A stretch of DNA of 16,295 nt, from NCBI GenBank assembly GCA_027046105.1, contig JALTZQ010000099.1, positions 1-16,295 of the forward strand, in the 5' to 3' direction. The first letter of the stretch is position 1; each line of letters begins with the position of its first letter. Shown in pieces: positions 1 to 6,642 of this stretch. The position numbers were made by a program, and so were the translations under genes. This DNA comes from Pyrodictiaceae archaeon. GTDB taxonomy: Archaea > Thermoproteota > Thermoprotei_A > Sulfolobales > Pyrodictiaceae. The notes under the pieces are model-generated. The model ran no database searches, was not told the origin of the DNA, and saw only the letters and a program-made list of their open reading frames with translations.

Positions 1-67
1 ATTACTATTACGAAATAACGCGGGTAGCCTTTCCTACATCGTGATAATAAGATGAGGCGTAAATGGG
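1..67. other. Window edge, no gene seen
   Basis: These bases lie downstream of the glycerate kinase stop codon. I see no coding frame of useful length, no RNA gene and no clear terminator here. What lies to the left is outside the window. Confidence 0.4.
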
Positions 68-1531
68 CTATGATGAAGCCTGCATCGAAGGATTGATGAC
101 TGTTCCTTCCCTGCGGCCGAGCCCTAAGTTCCTGTTCTTCCTGTCTTGATATGATGCTGGTTTTGGTATTATTGCTAAGAAGACGTCATTGACGTTTGTG
201 CCAGTATATCCTATCTCTATGGCTCGTCCAAGTTTTTTAAAGAAACTATAACTGTCGTTGTTTTCCAGGTACTTAGCAGGCTGTAAACCATTCTTATACG
301 CTTCTTTAAGTAGTGTATTATCTATTATCGCTCCAGCTGCTGGACTTATACCATCAATGCCATCAGTACCCATACATACGGCCACATACTCTGTACGTGG
401 GTCAATGTTCATAAGTAATGCAAGGCATAACTCCTGATTTCTTCCTCCTATACCATCGCCTCTTACAGTAACTGTCGTCTCTCCCCCAGCTAAAATGGCT
501 GCTGGAGGCTTGATGGGTTCATTCTCAAAGTAGATGCTTTCAATTATTGATGCTAATGCTTTTGCTGTCTCCCTTGCCTCACCACGTAGTCTTGAAGTCA
601 AGATTATTGTTTTGTATCCTTTTGTTGCTGCAATTTTCGCTGCTTGCCTAAGTGATACAATATTGCTAGCTATTATTTTAGTGTAAGTATTGTTAAAAAT
701 AGGGTCACCTTCTTTTAATGTTTCTGGTAATTCGCCTCTCAGCCCACGCTCTATTACATGGACCACTGATCGTGGCACCTTATCGAGGAGACCATATTTC
801 TCGAGAACAGTGTATGCGTCATGGTATGTTGTTTTATCGGGGACCGTGGGCCCGGAAGCTATAGTATCAAGACGATCACCTACAACATCGCTTATGATCA
901 ATGAAATTACTGGTCTCGCCTTTATGTATGTTAGTAGCCTGCCCCCCTTAACTGCAGATAAGTGTTTTCTTACCGCGTTCAACTCTTCTATTGTGGCACC
1001 ACTCTTGAGAAGTAGTGACGTCGTCTTATTGATATCATCAATATTAACGCCTTCTACTGGAACCTCAAATAAAGATGATCCACCACCAGATATTAGGACA
1101 AGGACTAGACTATCACTGGGCACGCTTTTCGCATATTCAAGGAGGCGCTGCGAGGATTCAAGCGTCCTCTTTCCCGGTAATGGATGCTCTCCTTCAAGCA
1201 CTATAATCGAGTCTTCATAACCTCCCTGTCCTTTTGGTGCAATAACGACACCGCCTGCGATAAGTTCCTTTAGCACCTCGCTAACTGCTTTCGCCATTTT
1301 GCGAGCAGCTTTTCCAAAACCCAACACATGTACTTCTTTCACCTTAAACCTGCCTATGCCATTAATTTCTATGCCATCACTCGTTCTCCATAGATTCCTT
1401 TTCACAGCTACAATTGGATCAGCTGCTTTGAGAGCTTCAATAACCATATCGACCACTACGCTATGTTGCTTCGAAAGCCCACCATAACTCTTGATGATGC
1501 TATATATTTTCTCTTCCAACGTGGAAGCCAC
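68..1531 (-). CDS. Glycerate 2-kinase (DUF4147/MOFRL family)
   Basis: Phosphorylates D-glycerate with ATP to 2-phosphoglycerate. In archaea this is the kinase step that feeds branched or non-phosphorylative Entner-Doudoroff pathways into lower glycolysis. The 487-residue product has the family motifs in order: GFGKAA (71-76), GEHPLPG (114-120), SGGGSS (148-153), NAVRKHLSAVKGGRL (185-199), SDVVGD and ASGPTVPD (214-232), then the C-terminal MOFRL domain with GGE (349-351), GGRNQE (362-367), GTDGIDG (388-394) and TGTNVND (443-449). The start is GTG; the SD upstream (AGG) is weak. About 30 polar residues follow the usual family end near FLAIIP (451-456), a longer tail than I expect. It stands alone on its strand, divergent from the usp gene across 66 bp. 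Family assignment is secure; the in vivo pathway is inferred. Confidence 0.93.
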   Translation of the reverse strand: MASTLEEKIYSIIKSYGGLSKQHSVVVDMVIEALKAADPIVAVKRNLWRTSDGIEINGIGRFKVKEVHVLGFGKAARKMAKAVSEVLKELIAGGVVIAPKGQGGYEDSIIVLEGEHPLPGKRTLESSQRLLEYAKSVPSDSLVLVLISGGGSSLFEVPVEGVNIDDINKTTSLLLKSGATIEELNAVRKHLSAVKGGRLLTYIKARPVISLIISDVVGDRLDTIASGPTVPDKTTYHDAYTVLEKYGLLDKVPRSVVHVIERGLRGELPETLKEGDPIFNNTYTKIIASNIVSLRQAAKIAATKGYKTIILTSRLRGEARETAKALASIIESIYFENEPIKPPAAILAGGETTVTVRGDGIGGRNQELCLALLMNIDPRTEYVAVCMGTDGIDGISPAAGAIIDNTLLKEAYKNGLQPAKYLENNDSYSFFKKLGRAIEIGYTGTNVNDVFLAIIPKPASYQDRKNRNLGLGRREGTVINPSMQASS

Positions 1532-1597
1532 CTATTTTCCTAGGGTTAGGATACGGTAACGGACAAAATAAATGACTTAAACGAGAGTTCTACTATT
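1532..1597. promoter_or_regulatory. Divergent promoter region, glycerate kinase / usp
   Basis: A 66-bp gap separates the two divergent genes, so both promoters should lie here. TATA-like stretches are AAAATAAAT at 1565-1573 and ACTTAAAC at 1575-1582, the latter centred on a TTAA readable on both strands. From 1565-1573, the usual spacing would start the plus transcript close to the usp GTG, which suggests a leaderless message. Boxes were called by eye and no start site is known. Confidence 0.35.
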
Positions 1598-2050
1598 GTG
1601 GTGTACCTTGGTTTGGGATATGAGTGTATCGTTGTAGGCTTTGATGGGAGCCCCGCCTCAAAACATGCTGTTATACGGAGCATAGACATTGCTTCACGAT
1701 TTGCGGCAAACGTATACGTTGTCACCGTCGTCCCCGTGCCATGGATGGCCTTAGGCGAGATGCTGAGCCCCCTTGTGCCCGACCTCAATGAGTTAATGAC
1801 CAACGCTAGAGAGGGGCTGGAAAAACTTGTTCATGAGGTAAAAGAGGTAACCGGCTATACAAAAATTGAGCCTATTATTGCTGAAGGCGAGCCTGCTGAG
1901 ACTCTCATTAAACTTGCGAGGGAAAGAGGATGTGATCTTATAGTTGTTGGTCGCCGTGGTGCTTCTAGACTGGAATACCTACTTGTAGGCAGCGTCTCCT
2001 CTCGTGTCATATCACTTGCTAAAGATATTGATGTACTTATTGTACACTAA
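1598..2050 (+). CDS. Universal stress protein, UspA family, ATP-binding type
   Basis: A single Usp domain of 150 residues with an alpha/beta Rossmann-like fold. It has the first-strand motif IVVGFDGS (11-18) and an intact nucleotide-binding signature G118-x2-G121-x9-G131-S132, which marks the ATP-binding branch. Such small cytoplasmic proteins usually dimerise and act as nucleotide-dependent regulators; the partner is unknown. The first GTG (1598) is used here. A second GTG follows at 1601, and a TTG at 1613 has GTGGTG (1598-1603) upstream at SD-like spacing, so the true N-terminus may be up to five residues shorter. Only 20 bp separate it from the JAMM gene, so the two are probably co-transcribed. 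Confidence 0.93.
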   Translation: MVYLGLGYECIVVGFDGSPASKHAVIRSIDIASRFAANVYVVTVVPVPWMALGEMLSPLVPDLNELMTNAREGLEKLVHEVKEVTGYTKIEPIIAEGEPAETLIKLARERGCDLIVVGRRGASRLEYLLVGSVSSRVISLAKDIDVLIVH

Positions 2051-2070
2051 CATCATCACTGGGAATAACT

Positions 2071-2562
2071 ATGATAGTGCTTACCGCTAGCAAAGCCAGC
2101 ATTAGACTTGTTAGACTCTGTCGTAACATAATTGAAAATATCTTAGATCGGGCTTGCGAAGACGGTATTGAAATACCCATTTTCGTTTTGGGTCATTATA
2201 GTAATGGGGTTGCTAATGGATTATACTACTTCGTTGGCTGTAACATTGCCAACGACAAGAGACACCGTTTCGTCGTTGATGCTGCCACATTGTATCGCGT
2301 GGTAGTGTATGCTGAAGAAAAGAAGATTCCAATCCTCGCTTTAATTCATAATCATGTATGTGGTGCACCTAGTCCCAGTCATTACGATATTGAAGGAATG
2401 GCTTCATGGCCCGTCATATGGGTAATATACTCATGTAGTGGCAGCGCAGAAGCTTGGATCCCATTAACCGAGAAAAATAGAGTTTACGGGATAAGAAAAA
2501 TTACATTAGAATGGATTGATGACTGCGGCTCTATGGTTTATAGCTGTGACGATATAGGTTGA
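2071..2562 (+). CDS. JAMM/MPN+ (Mov34/Prok-JAB) metalloprotease, Cys-rich
   Basis: A stand-alone zinc isopeptidase-type domain of 163 residues. The JAMM signature is complete: H93-N-H95-x7-S103-x2-D106, with the catalytic glutamate best placed at E34, seven residues before G41 as in the family pattern E-x6-G. The following stretch, GM-x2-WP-x-IWVI-x9-AW, matches archaeal JAB proteins. Family members remove ubiquitin-like modifiers (SAMP/Urm1 type in archaea); RadC shares the HNH-x2-G-x3-PS-x2-D pattern but has a different surround. Odd points: HNHV replaces the usual H-x-H-P, and there are seven cysteines (17, 29, 57, 97, 122, 152, 159), one inside the metal motif. ATG start with a weak SD. 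It follows usp by 20 bp, and its 3' end overlaps deoC on the other strand by 25 bp. The substrate is unknown. Confidence 0.85.
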   Translation: MIVLTASKASIRLVRLCRNIIENILDRACEDGIEIPIFVLGHYSNGVANGLYYFVGCNIANDKRHRFVVDAATLYRVVVYAEEKKIPILALIHNHVCGAPSPSHYDIEGMASWPVIWVIYSCSGSAEAWIPLTEKNRVYGIRKITLEWIDDCGSMVYSCDDIG

Positions 2563-3251
2563 AGTATTTGAAGTGGTGTACTTGTACCTATTATATCCGC
2601 ACCTAGTACCATCATGAGGATCGCTTGTAGTCTTGTCCTTATTCCTCCTGCTGCCTTTATTCCTATTTTACCCCTTAACCCCAATTTACGAAGCACATTA
2701 CTTATTAATAGCACGTCCTCAGGGAATGTAGGGCGTGGGCCGTAGCCGCTACTTGTCTTTATGTAGTCTGGCTCATATTTTGCTACTATGCGGATTATCT
2801 CTACTAACCTATCGGGGGGATGAGCTGGTGCCTCTATGATTATTTTGCAAACTATACCAGTTTCGTTACATATAGCCGTAATTGCCCTAACTTCATTTTC
2901 AAACAACTCCTTATTACCATTAACATATGCATGATAATTAACCACTATGTCGGCTTCATTAACACCATAGCCTATTACATCTTCTAATTCCTTTATTTTT
3001 GATTCAATTGTTGAATAACCATATGGGAAACCGACAACAGAACCTACACAGATACCATTAGTTGTTTCAATAATAGTTTTTGCAAGTAATGGTGTTGTTA
3101 TAAGGCAGCGTAACTTATACTTTTTCACAATTTCCACGGCCTCATAGATCTTTTGGAGATCAATCCAAGGCTGTAATATTGCATGGTCTATCTTTCCAGC
3201 TAGCTCTTCAACGCTCATATCCAATGGTATATGCATCCTGCTTGTATTCAT
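2538..3251 (-). CDS. deoC: Deoxyribose-phosphate aldolase (DERA)
   Basis: Class I aldolase that reversibly cleaves 2-deoxyribose 5-phosphate to acetaldehyde and glyceraldehyde 3-phosphate, used in deoxynucleoside breakdown. Numbering from the start chosen here (237 residues): IDHAILQP (21-28) is the family N-terminal motif; D101 lies in ADIVVN; K165 in IKTSSGYG is the Schiff-base lysine; K199 in IKAAGGIR is the second active-site lysine; GTS (222-224) belongs to the phosphate-binding end. A TTG at 3260 would add three residues, but the ATG at 3251 overlaps the top6A stop as ATGA and has a strong SD (AGGTGAT, 3266-3260) eight bases upstream, so I use 3251. It is the third gene of the Topo VI operon. 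Its 3' end overlaps the convergent JAMM gene. Confidence 0.95.
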   Translation of the reverse strand: MNTSRMHIPLDMSVEELAGKIDHAILQPWIDLQKIYEAVEIVKKYKLRCLITTPLLAKTIIETTNGICVGSVVGFPYGYSTIESKIKELEDVIGYGVNEADIVVNYHAYVNGNKELFENEVRAITAICNETGIVCKIIIEAPAHPPDRLVEIIRIVAKYEPDYIKTSSGYGPRPTFPEDVLLISNVLRKLGLRGKIGIKAAGGIRTRLQAILMMVLGADIIGTSTPLQILQPISSQL

Positions 3252-4426
3252 TCTATCCAATCACCTGTCTCGATTTTCTCGGGTATGTATTTGAATGCAA
3301 GAAATCTTAGACCCTTACTCGTCATAGCCTCTATTTCCAGCTTCGCCTTCTTTTTGAGGAATATATCTATCTCTATTTTCCACTTTGGTGTTTGAAACCA
3401 ACGATAATTCATTAACTCTATTGCTCTTTTTATGTCAGCTTCCTTAGCCTTTATTATGTAGTTTCTTCTTTCCTGCTCGGTAAGGTAGGGCTTCTTGTTT
3501 TTATAGCCAAAAATGTCTGTCATGCTTACCCCTAGAAACCTTGCTGTAGGCGTGGCTAGGCGTTCACTTTCATAAGATAGCGTAATTGAACCTATCTTAA
3601 AGACACTATAAATATACCATCCGTAGGGATCAGCATCTGTGAGTATGTATACTGGTAAACCAAGTTCTTCGTTAAGTCTTCGGACAAATCTTCTTGTGGC
3701 TCTATCTGGCTGACCAGCACTTGTTATCAATATTACCTTGTACTTTCTCCAGAACCCTATACGATGCAGTTGTTGAAAGACAGCGTCTTTCTCTACTACA
3801 AGGACATACTCAGCATCAACATCGATAAACTCTATTAGATCTGGTGTAGGCTCTATCGAGTATGCTCCATGACCCATTCTGCTTAAGTCTATTACGTCGT
3901 TACCACTTCTTATTCTCATATTGCCTACTACCTTACCTTTTTCCTTACTAAGTATCAGCATTTCCTCACGAAGCATGCCAGTCAATACTTCAATGTCCCT
4001 TATAACAGCATCTGATTCTCTTTGTTCATCCCACGTGTTCTCTTCATGCTTCCTTTTATCCAAGCCCTCAACTACAATGGTGTGCTTACCACGATAGTAA
4101 AGGTCACGGATTGTCGGATACTCATTGCGTTCAAGAGCCTCATATATTATTCGTGCCATTAACATTGTTTGCATAAACTTCTTTGCACCATGTAAGTCAA
4201 AGAATGATCTGCGAAGCTTTTCTGGTCCCAGCAGTAGTAACTTACGAGATTCATCGTATATTGTGTTTTGCAACGTGCGTTTTGGTAGAACTAGTGTAGG
4301 GTTTTGTCCTGCCTTTATTTGCTCTAAGAGTTCTTTGAACTTCCTTTTGAATGCTACTAAAGCACGTTTACGTGCTTCAATATCGATTTTATCAAGGTAT
4401 ATCTCTTCTGCCACTTCCTTCACCAC
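3248..4426 (-). CDS. top6A: DNA topoisomerase VI subunit A (Spo11-like)
   Basis: DNA-cleaving subunit of the type IIB topoisomerase, which relaxes and decatenates DNA as an A2B2 tetramer. The 392-residue product is of normal length. The winged-helix CAP domain carries RDLYY (107-111), with Y111 aligning to the tyrosine that forms the 5'-phosphotyrosyl link. The Toprim domain carries the metal-binding glutamate E212 (VVEKDA) and the D264-A-D266 pair in LTDADPYGWY. The start is GTG at 4426; an adjacent GTG at 4423 is possible and no strong SD separates them. It begins 11 bases after the top6B stop, and its stop overlaps the deoC ATG, so translation of the three genes is probably coupled. Confidence 0.97.
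   Translation of the reverse strand: MVKEVAEEIYLDKIDIEARKRALVAFKRKFKELLEQIKAGQNPTLVLPKRTLQNTIYDESRKLLLLGPEKLRRSFFDLHGAKKFMQTMLMARIIYEALERNEYPTIRDLYYRGKHTIVVEGLDKRKHEENTWDEQRESDAVIRDIEVLTGMLREEMLILSKEKGKVVGNMRIRSGNDVIDLSRMGHGAYSIEPTPDLIEFIDVDAEYVLVVEKDAVFQQLHRIGFWRKYKVILITSAGQPDRATRRFVRRLNEELGLPVYILTDADPYGWYIYSVFKIGSITLSYESERLATPTARFLGVSMTDIFGYKNKKPYLTEQERRNYIIKAKEADIKRAIELMNYRWFQTPKWKIEIDIFLKKKAKLEIEAMTSKGLRFLAFKYIPEKIETGDWIE
3260..3266 (-). promoter_or_regulatory. SD deciding the deoC start
   Basis: AGGTGAT on the minus strand, inside the end of top6A, is eight bases from the ATG at 3251 and directly abuts the alternative TTG at 3260. The spacing therefore selects the ATG. Confidence 0.75.
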
Positions 4427-4437
4427 TCACAAGATGC

Positions 4438-6024
4438 TTATTCCTCTATAGTAACTTTTAATTTTTGTAATACTTGTTGGAACGTTTTATCGTCTATTCC
4501 AAGTTTCCTTCTCATTGTTTCTAACAACATTCTCTGTACGCTCTCCTCGTTTACACCATCGCCTTTTAGTATTACCGTTAGACTCTTAGTCACTTCTGGA
4601 ACGTATTTCATGAAAGTTATTAACCTTCTTTGCTTCTCCTCCTCTTTCTTCTTGCGTGTAAGGTATTCGCGTAGTTTCCTAGCAGCATCACGTAATGCCA
4701 TTCTTAACTCATGCTCTATTTCTGGTACATCGGCAACACTCTCCTTTCCTACGCCCTTGTATGGCACCTTTGTGCTACAGATATGAGTTAATACTGCTAT
4801 TGGTGCAGGAAATTCCACCATGTATTGTTTCCAATCAAAATTGTGTGGATCAACAACTTTCCAGGCAACATCCGACTTTTCATCATAAAGGAGGGGTATT
4901 CTATTAGCATAGCGTAAGAGGATTGGTTCATTGGATTGTGGCACTTCACCGCCATAGGCTATACCAACCTCTACTATAAACGGGTGGCCCTCGTATGCTC
5001 GCGGCTTGCGTGTACTTACTGCTATGTACTCGGGTTTCAATATCGCTCTTAAACCTGCTTCTATTACCTCCTGGCCAAATGGTGAAAGAGATTCAGCACT
5101 TGGCGATCTAAACTTTGGGAATTCCCTTAGTTTCCTAGCTAAATATTCTAGCTTACTATCATCAAGTTTACGTGGATCTAAATTTGGGTCTAGCTTTGCA
5201 TAATCTAGGAACTTTATTGCAGTTTTCTTGCCTACACCCTGGAAAGCCTTAACCAGGAACTCCAACAAAGTTTCTGCTTCAACTTTTGCCCTTAATTGCT
5301 TTAAAAGTTCTATATCAACGCCGTGCGGATGCGGTTTTACTTCCTTAGGACCTGGCGGAACTCTCTCTATAACTCTCTCATATCTAAGTATATGGCCGTC
5401 AGGGTCGATAAAGACTATCTCAGCATAAGGGGCTGCTATCGCTGTCCTACGGATGTATTCATGTATTTTACTCCGTGCTCTCGACCAGTCACCTTCTATT
5501 GTTACTGATATCATTAATCCATGCCATTTCGTTGGGTTTGGCCATACTTTTTTTGCTAGTATTATAGGCTCGTTCTTCTGTATATCTATTTTTAACCTGA
5601 AGTAGTAAATGTTGGCTGAGTCTATAGGTGAGGTATATACTTCAACAGGTTTACCGGTTGTTATTTGGCCATAGAGGATCGCCATTTTCGCACCTAGACC
5701 AAATCTGCCACGGGCTTGTCTTAAGCGATATTTTGAGCTAACAAATACTTTCCCGAACGCCATTGGGACATATTGTGGCTGTATACCGACACCGTTATCT
5801 TCGACAGTTACTCTGTATTGAGTCGTTGTGATTTTTTCCACAACAATTTTAATATACGGCTTAATGCCGTGAACATCCGTCGCATCAAGTGCGTTCTCGA
5901 CAAGTTCTCTCACCGTTTGATAGAGTGCTCTGGCAGGATTGCTAAACCCAGCTAGTTCACGATACTCGTAGAAGAACTGAGATGGCGTTAATGCCTTGAA
6001 TATCTCCTCTGTTCTCGCCTTCAA
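4438..6024 (-). CDS. top6B: DNA topoisomerase VI subunit B (GHKL ATPase)
   Basis: ATPase subunit that dimerises on ATP and opens and closes the Topo VI gate. The 528-residue product is full length. The GHKL fold has ELVENALDAT (40-49; E40 is the likely general base, N44 binds Mg), DNGVGI (76-81) and the ATP-lid GRFGLG (106-111). A helix-two-turn-helix region follows near 240-305, then the transducer domain with the switch lysine K427 in GVGKESVAD, and a charged helix (KKKEEEKQRR) leading to a C-terminal domain of about 60 residues. It starts at a TTG with a strong SD (GGGAGGT) six bases upstream. It is the first gene of the top6B-top6A-deoC operon. Confidence 0.97.
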   Translation of the reverse strand: MKARTEEIFKALTPSQFFYEYRELAGFSNPARALYQTVRELVENALDATDVHGIKPYIKIVVEKITTTQYRVTVEDNGVGIQPQYVPMAFGKVFVSSKYRLRQARGRFGLGAKMAILYGQITTGKPVEVYTSPIDSANIYYFRLKIDIQKNEPIILAKKVWPNPTKWHGLMISVTIEGDWSRARSKIHEYIRRTAIAAPYAEIVFIDPDGHILRYERVIERVPPGPKEVKPHPHGVDIELLKQLRAKVEAETLLEFLVKAFQGVGKKTAIKFLDYAKLDPNLDPRKLDDSKLEYLARKLREFPKFRSPSAESLSPFGQEVIEAGLRAILKPEYIAVSTRKPRAYEGHPFIVEVGIAYGGEVPQSNEPILLRYANRIPLLYDEKSDVAWKVVDPHNFDWKQYMVEFPAPIAVLTHICSTKVPYKGVGKESVADVPEIEHELRMALRDAARKLREYLTRKKKEEEKQRRLITFMKYVPEVTKSLTVILKGDGVNEESVQRMLLETMRRKLGIDDKTFQQVLQKLKVTIEE

Positions 6025-6030
6025 CCCTTA

Positions 6031-6037
6031 ACCTCCC
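6031..6037 (-). promoter_or_regulatory. SD deciding the top6B TTG start
   Basis: GGGAGGT on the minus strand, six bases before TTG 6024, is the strongest SD in the window and fixes an otherwise doubtful non-ATG start. Confidence 0.8.
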
Positions 6038-6095
6038 TAAACCTTATACTGGTTACTACAGCGTTTCTTGAAGTTTACAGTCCATACTTACTGAT

Positions 6096-6107
6096 CCATT
6101 AAAAACT
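6096..6107 (-). promoter_or_regulatory. Candidate TATA box for the Topo VI operon
   Basis: The minus strand reads AGTTTTTAATGG, a TATA-like element. A start about 25 bases further on (near 6075) would leave a leader of about 50 nt that contains the top6B SD. It overlaps the left arm of the 6103-6128 inverted repeat. Called by eye. Confidence 0.4.
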
Positions 6108-6128
6108 ATTTCTCTAATTAAATAGTTT
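6103..6128. repeat. Perfect 9-bp inverted repeat, candidate operator
   Basis: AAACTATTT (6103-6111) and AAATAGTTT (6120-6128) are exact reverse complements separated by eight bases (CTCTAATT). The repeat lies in the 170-bp divergent gap between top6B and the pilus genes. It overlaps TATA-like elements facing both ways (minus 6096-6107, plus around 6117-6125), as expected for a dimeric repressor site. AT-rich composition makes chance palindromes easier, so this stays a candidate. Confidence 0.5.
6117..6125 (+). promoter_or_regulatory. Candidate TATA box for the pilus operon
   Basis: AATTAAATA is a reasonable archaeal TATA match. It would start transcription near 6147, about 48 nt before the pilin GTG. 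A second AT-rich candidate, ATAGTATAT, lies at 6153-6161. The choice between them is not resolved. Confidence 0.35.
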
Positions 6129-6165
6129 CGATTCACCGCTAGTAACAGTATGATAGTATATGGAG

Positions 6166-6198
6166 ATGATGAAGGGTAGAGGGTGTAAGAAGCCGTGA
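6166..6198 (+). other. Ten-codon upstream ORF overlapping the pilin start (GTGA)
   Basis: An ATG-ATG start at 6166 opens a ten-codon frame, MMKGRGCKKP, whose TGA (6196-6198) overlaps the pilin GTG (6195-6197). It could be a leader peptide coupled to pilin translation. Alternatively it is the basic part of the prepilin leader, since a -1 shift at the overlap would join KKP to VRALSPII. GGAG (6162-6165) touches the first ATG, so its own initiation signal is poor. It may be chance. Confidence 0.25.
6179..6185 (+). promoter_or_regulatory. SD for the pilin GTG start
   Basis: GAGGGTG lies nine bases before GTG 6195. An in-frame TAA at 6186-6188 rules out any earlier start in the pilin frame. Confidence 0.6.
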
Positions 6199-6617
6199 GG
6201 GCCCTATCACCAATAATATCTGCCATGATTCTTATTGTAGCTGCTGTAGTTGGTGGTATGTTAGCCTACCAGTATTTCATGAACACATTATCAACTATGG
6301 TTATGAAGCCACATGTAACGATCGATGAGGCGACGTTGTATACCCTTGCAAACATGGTTTACATCAAAGTCTCGAACATGGGTGGTACTCCAGTTAAGGT
6401 AAACACGATAAATGTTTTATGCAACGCTACTACGATTATAGGTTCTTCCAGTCCGGATGCAAGCTTAGAGCCTGGCAAAACCACTGTTTTCAAAGTATCA
6501 CTAAACCCTGGTGTTGATGTCTTTGCTTGTGCAAAAATCTATGTGGCTCTAGACTATGAAGCACCAAACTATGGAGTACAATCAACGAGGCCCATTGAAG
6601 TAACTATTGTGAGTTAA
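6195..6617 (+). CDS. Archaeal type IV prepilin-like protein (class III signal)
   Basis: Probably the fibre subunit of the pilus built by the next two genes. The 140-residue protein starts R2-A3-L4-S5-P6 and continues into an unbroken hydrophobic helix (about 4-28), the plan of archaeal pilins cut by a PibD-type peptidase. R-A before L-S fits the cleavage pattern, predicting a cut after A3 and a very short leader. The remainder (about 38-140) is a beta-rich, Thr/Val/Asn-containing head with cysteines at 76 and 112 that could form a disulfide outside the cell. GTG start, fixed by an upstream in-frame stop. It is 25 bp from the ATPase gene. A FlaF/FlaG-like role is possible in principle, but no other archaellum gene is present. 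I recognise the N-terminus, not a named pilin family. Confidence 0.75.
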   Translation: MRALSPIISAMILIVAAVVGGMLAYQYFMNTLSTMVMKPHVTIDEATLYTLANMVYIKVSNMGGTPVKVNTINVLCNATTIIGSSSPDASLEPGKTTVFKVSLNPGVDVFACAKIYVALDYEAPNYGVQSTRPIEVTIVS

Positions 6618-6642
6618 GCCATAAATCCAGAGGGATATTTCC

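Noticed and set aside
70..120. Possible C/D box sRNA on the plus strand (ATGATGA at 70-76, TGATGA at 94-99)
   Set aside because: No CTGA D or D' box at the right spacing; the nearest matches (CGAA, CCGA) are degenerate and the guide spacings are too long. It also lies in coding DNA.
690..1487. Plus-strand open frames over the glycerate kinase gene
   Set aside because: Antisense shadows with no recognisable protein features; the minus frame has all kinase motifs.
6166..6172. ATGATGA as a C box of a guide RNA
   Set aside because: No CTGA follows in the next 60 bases.
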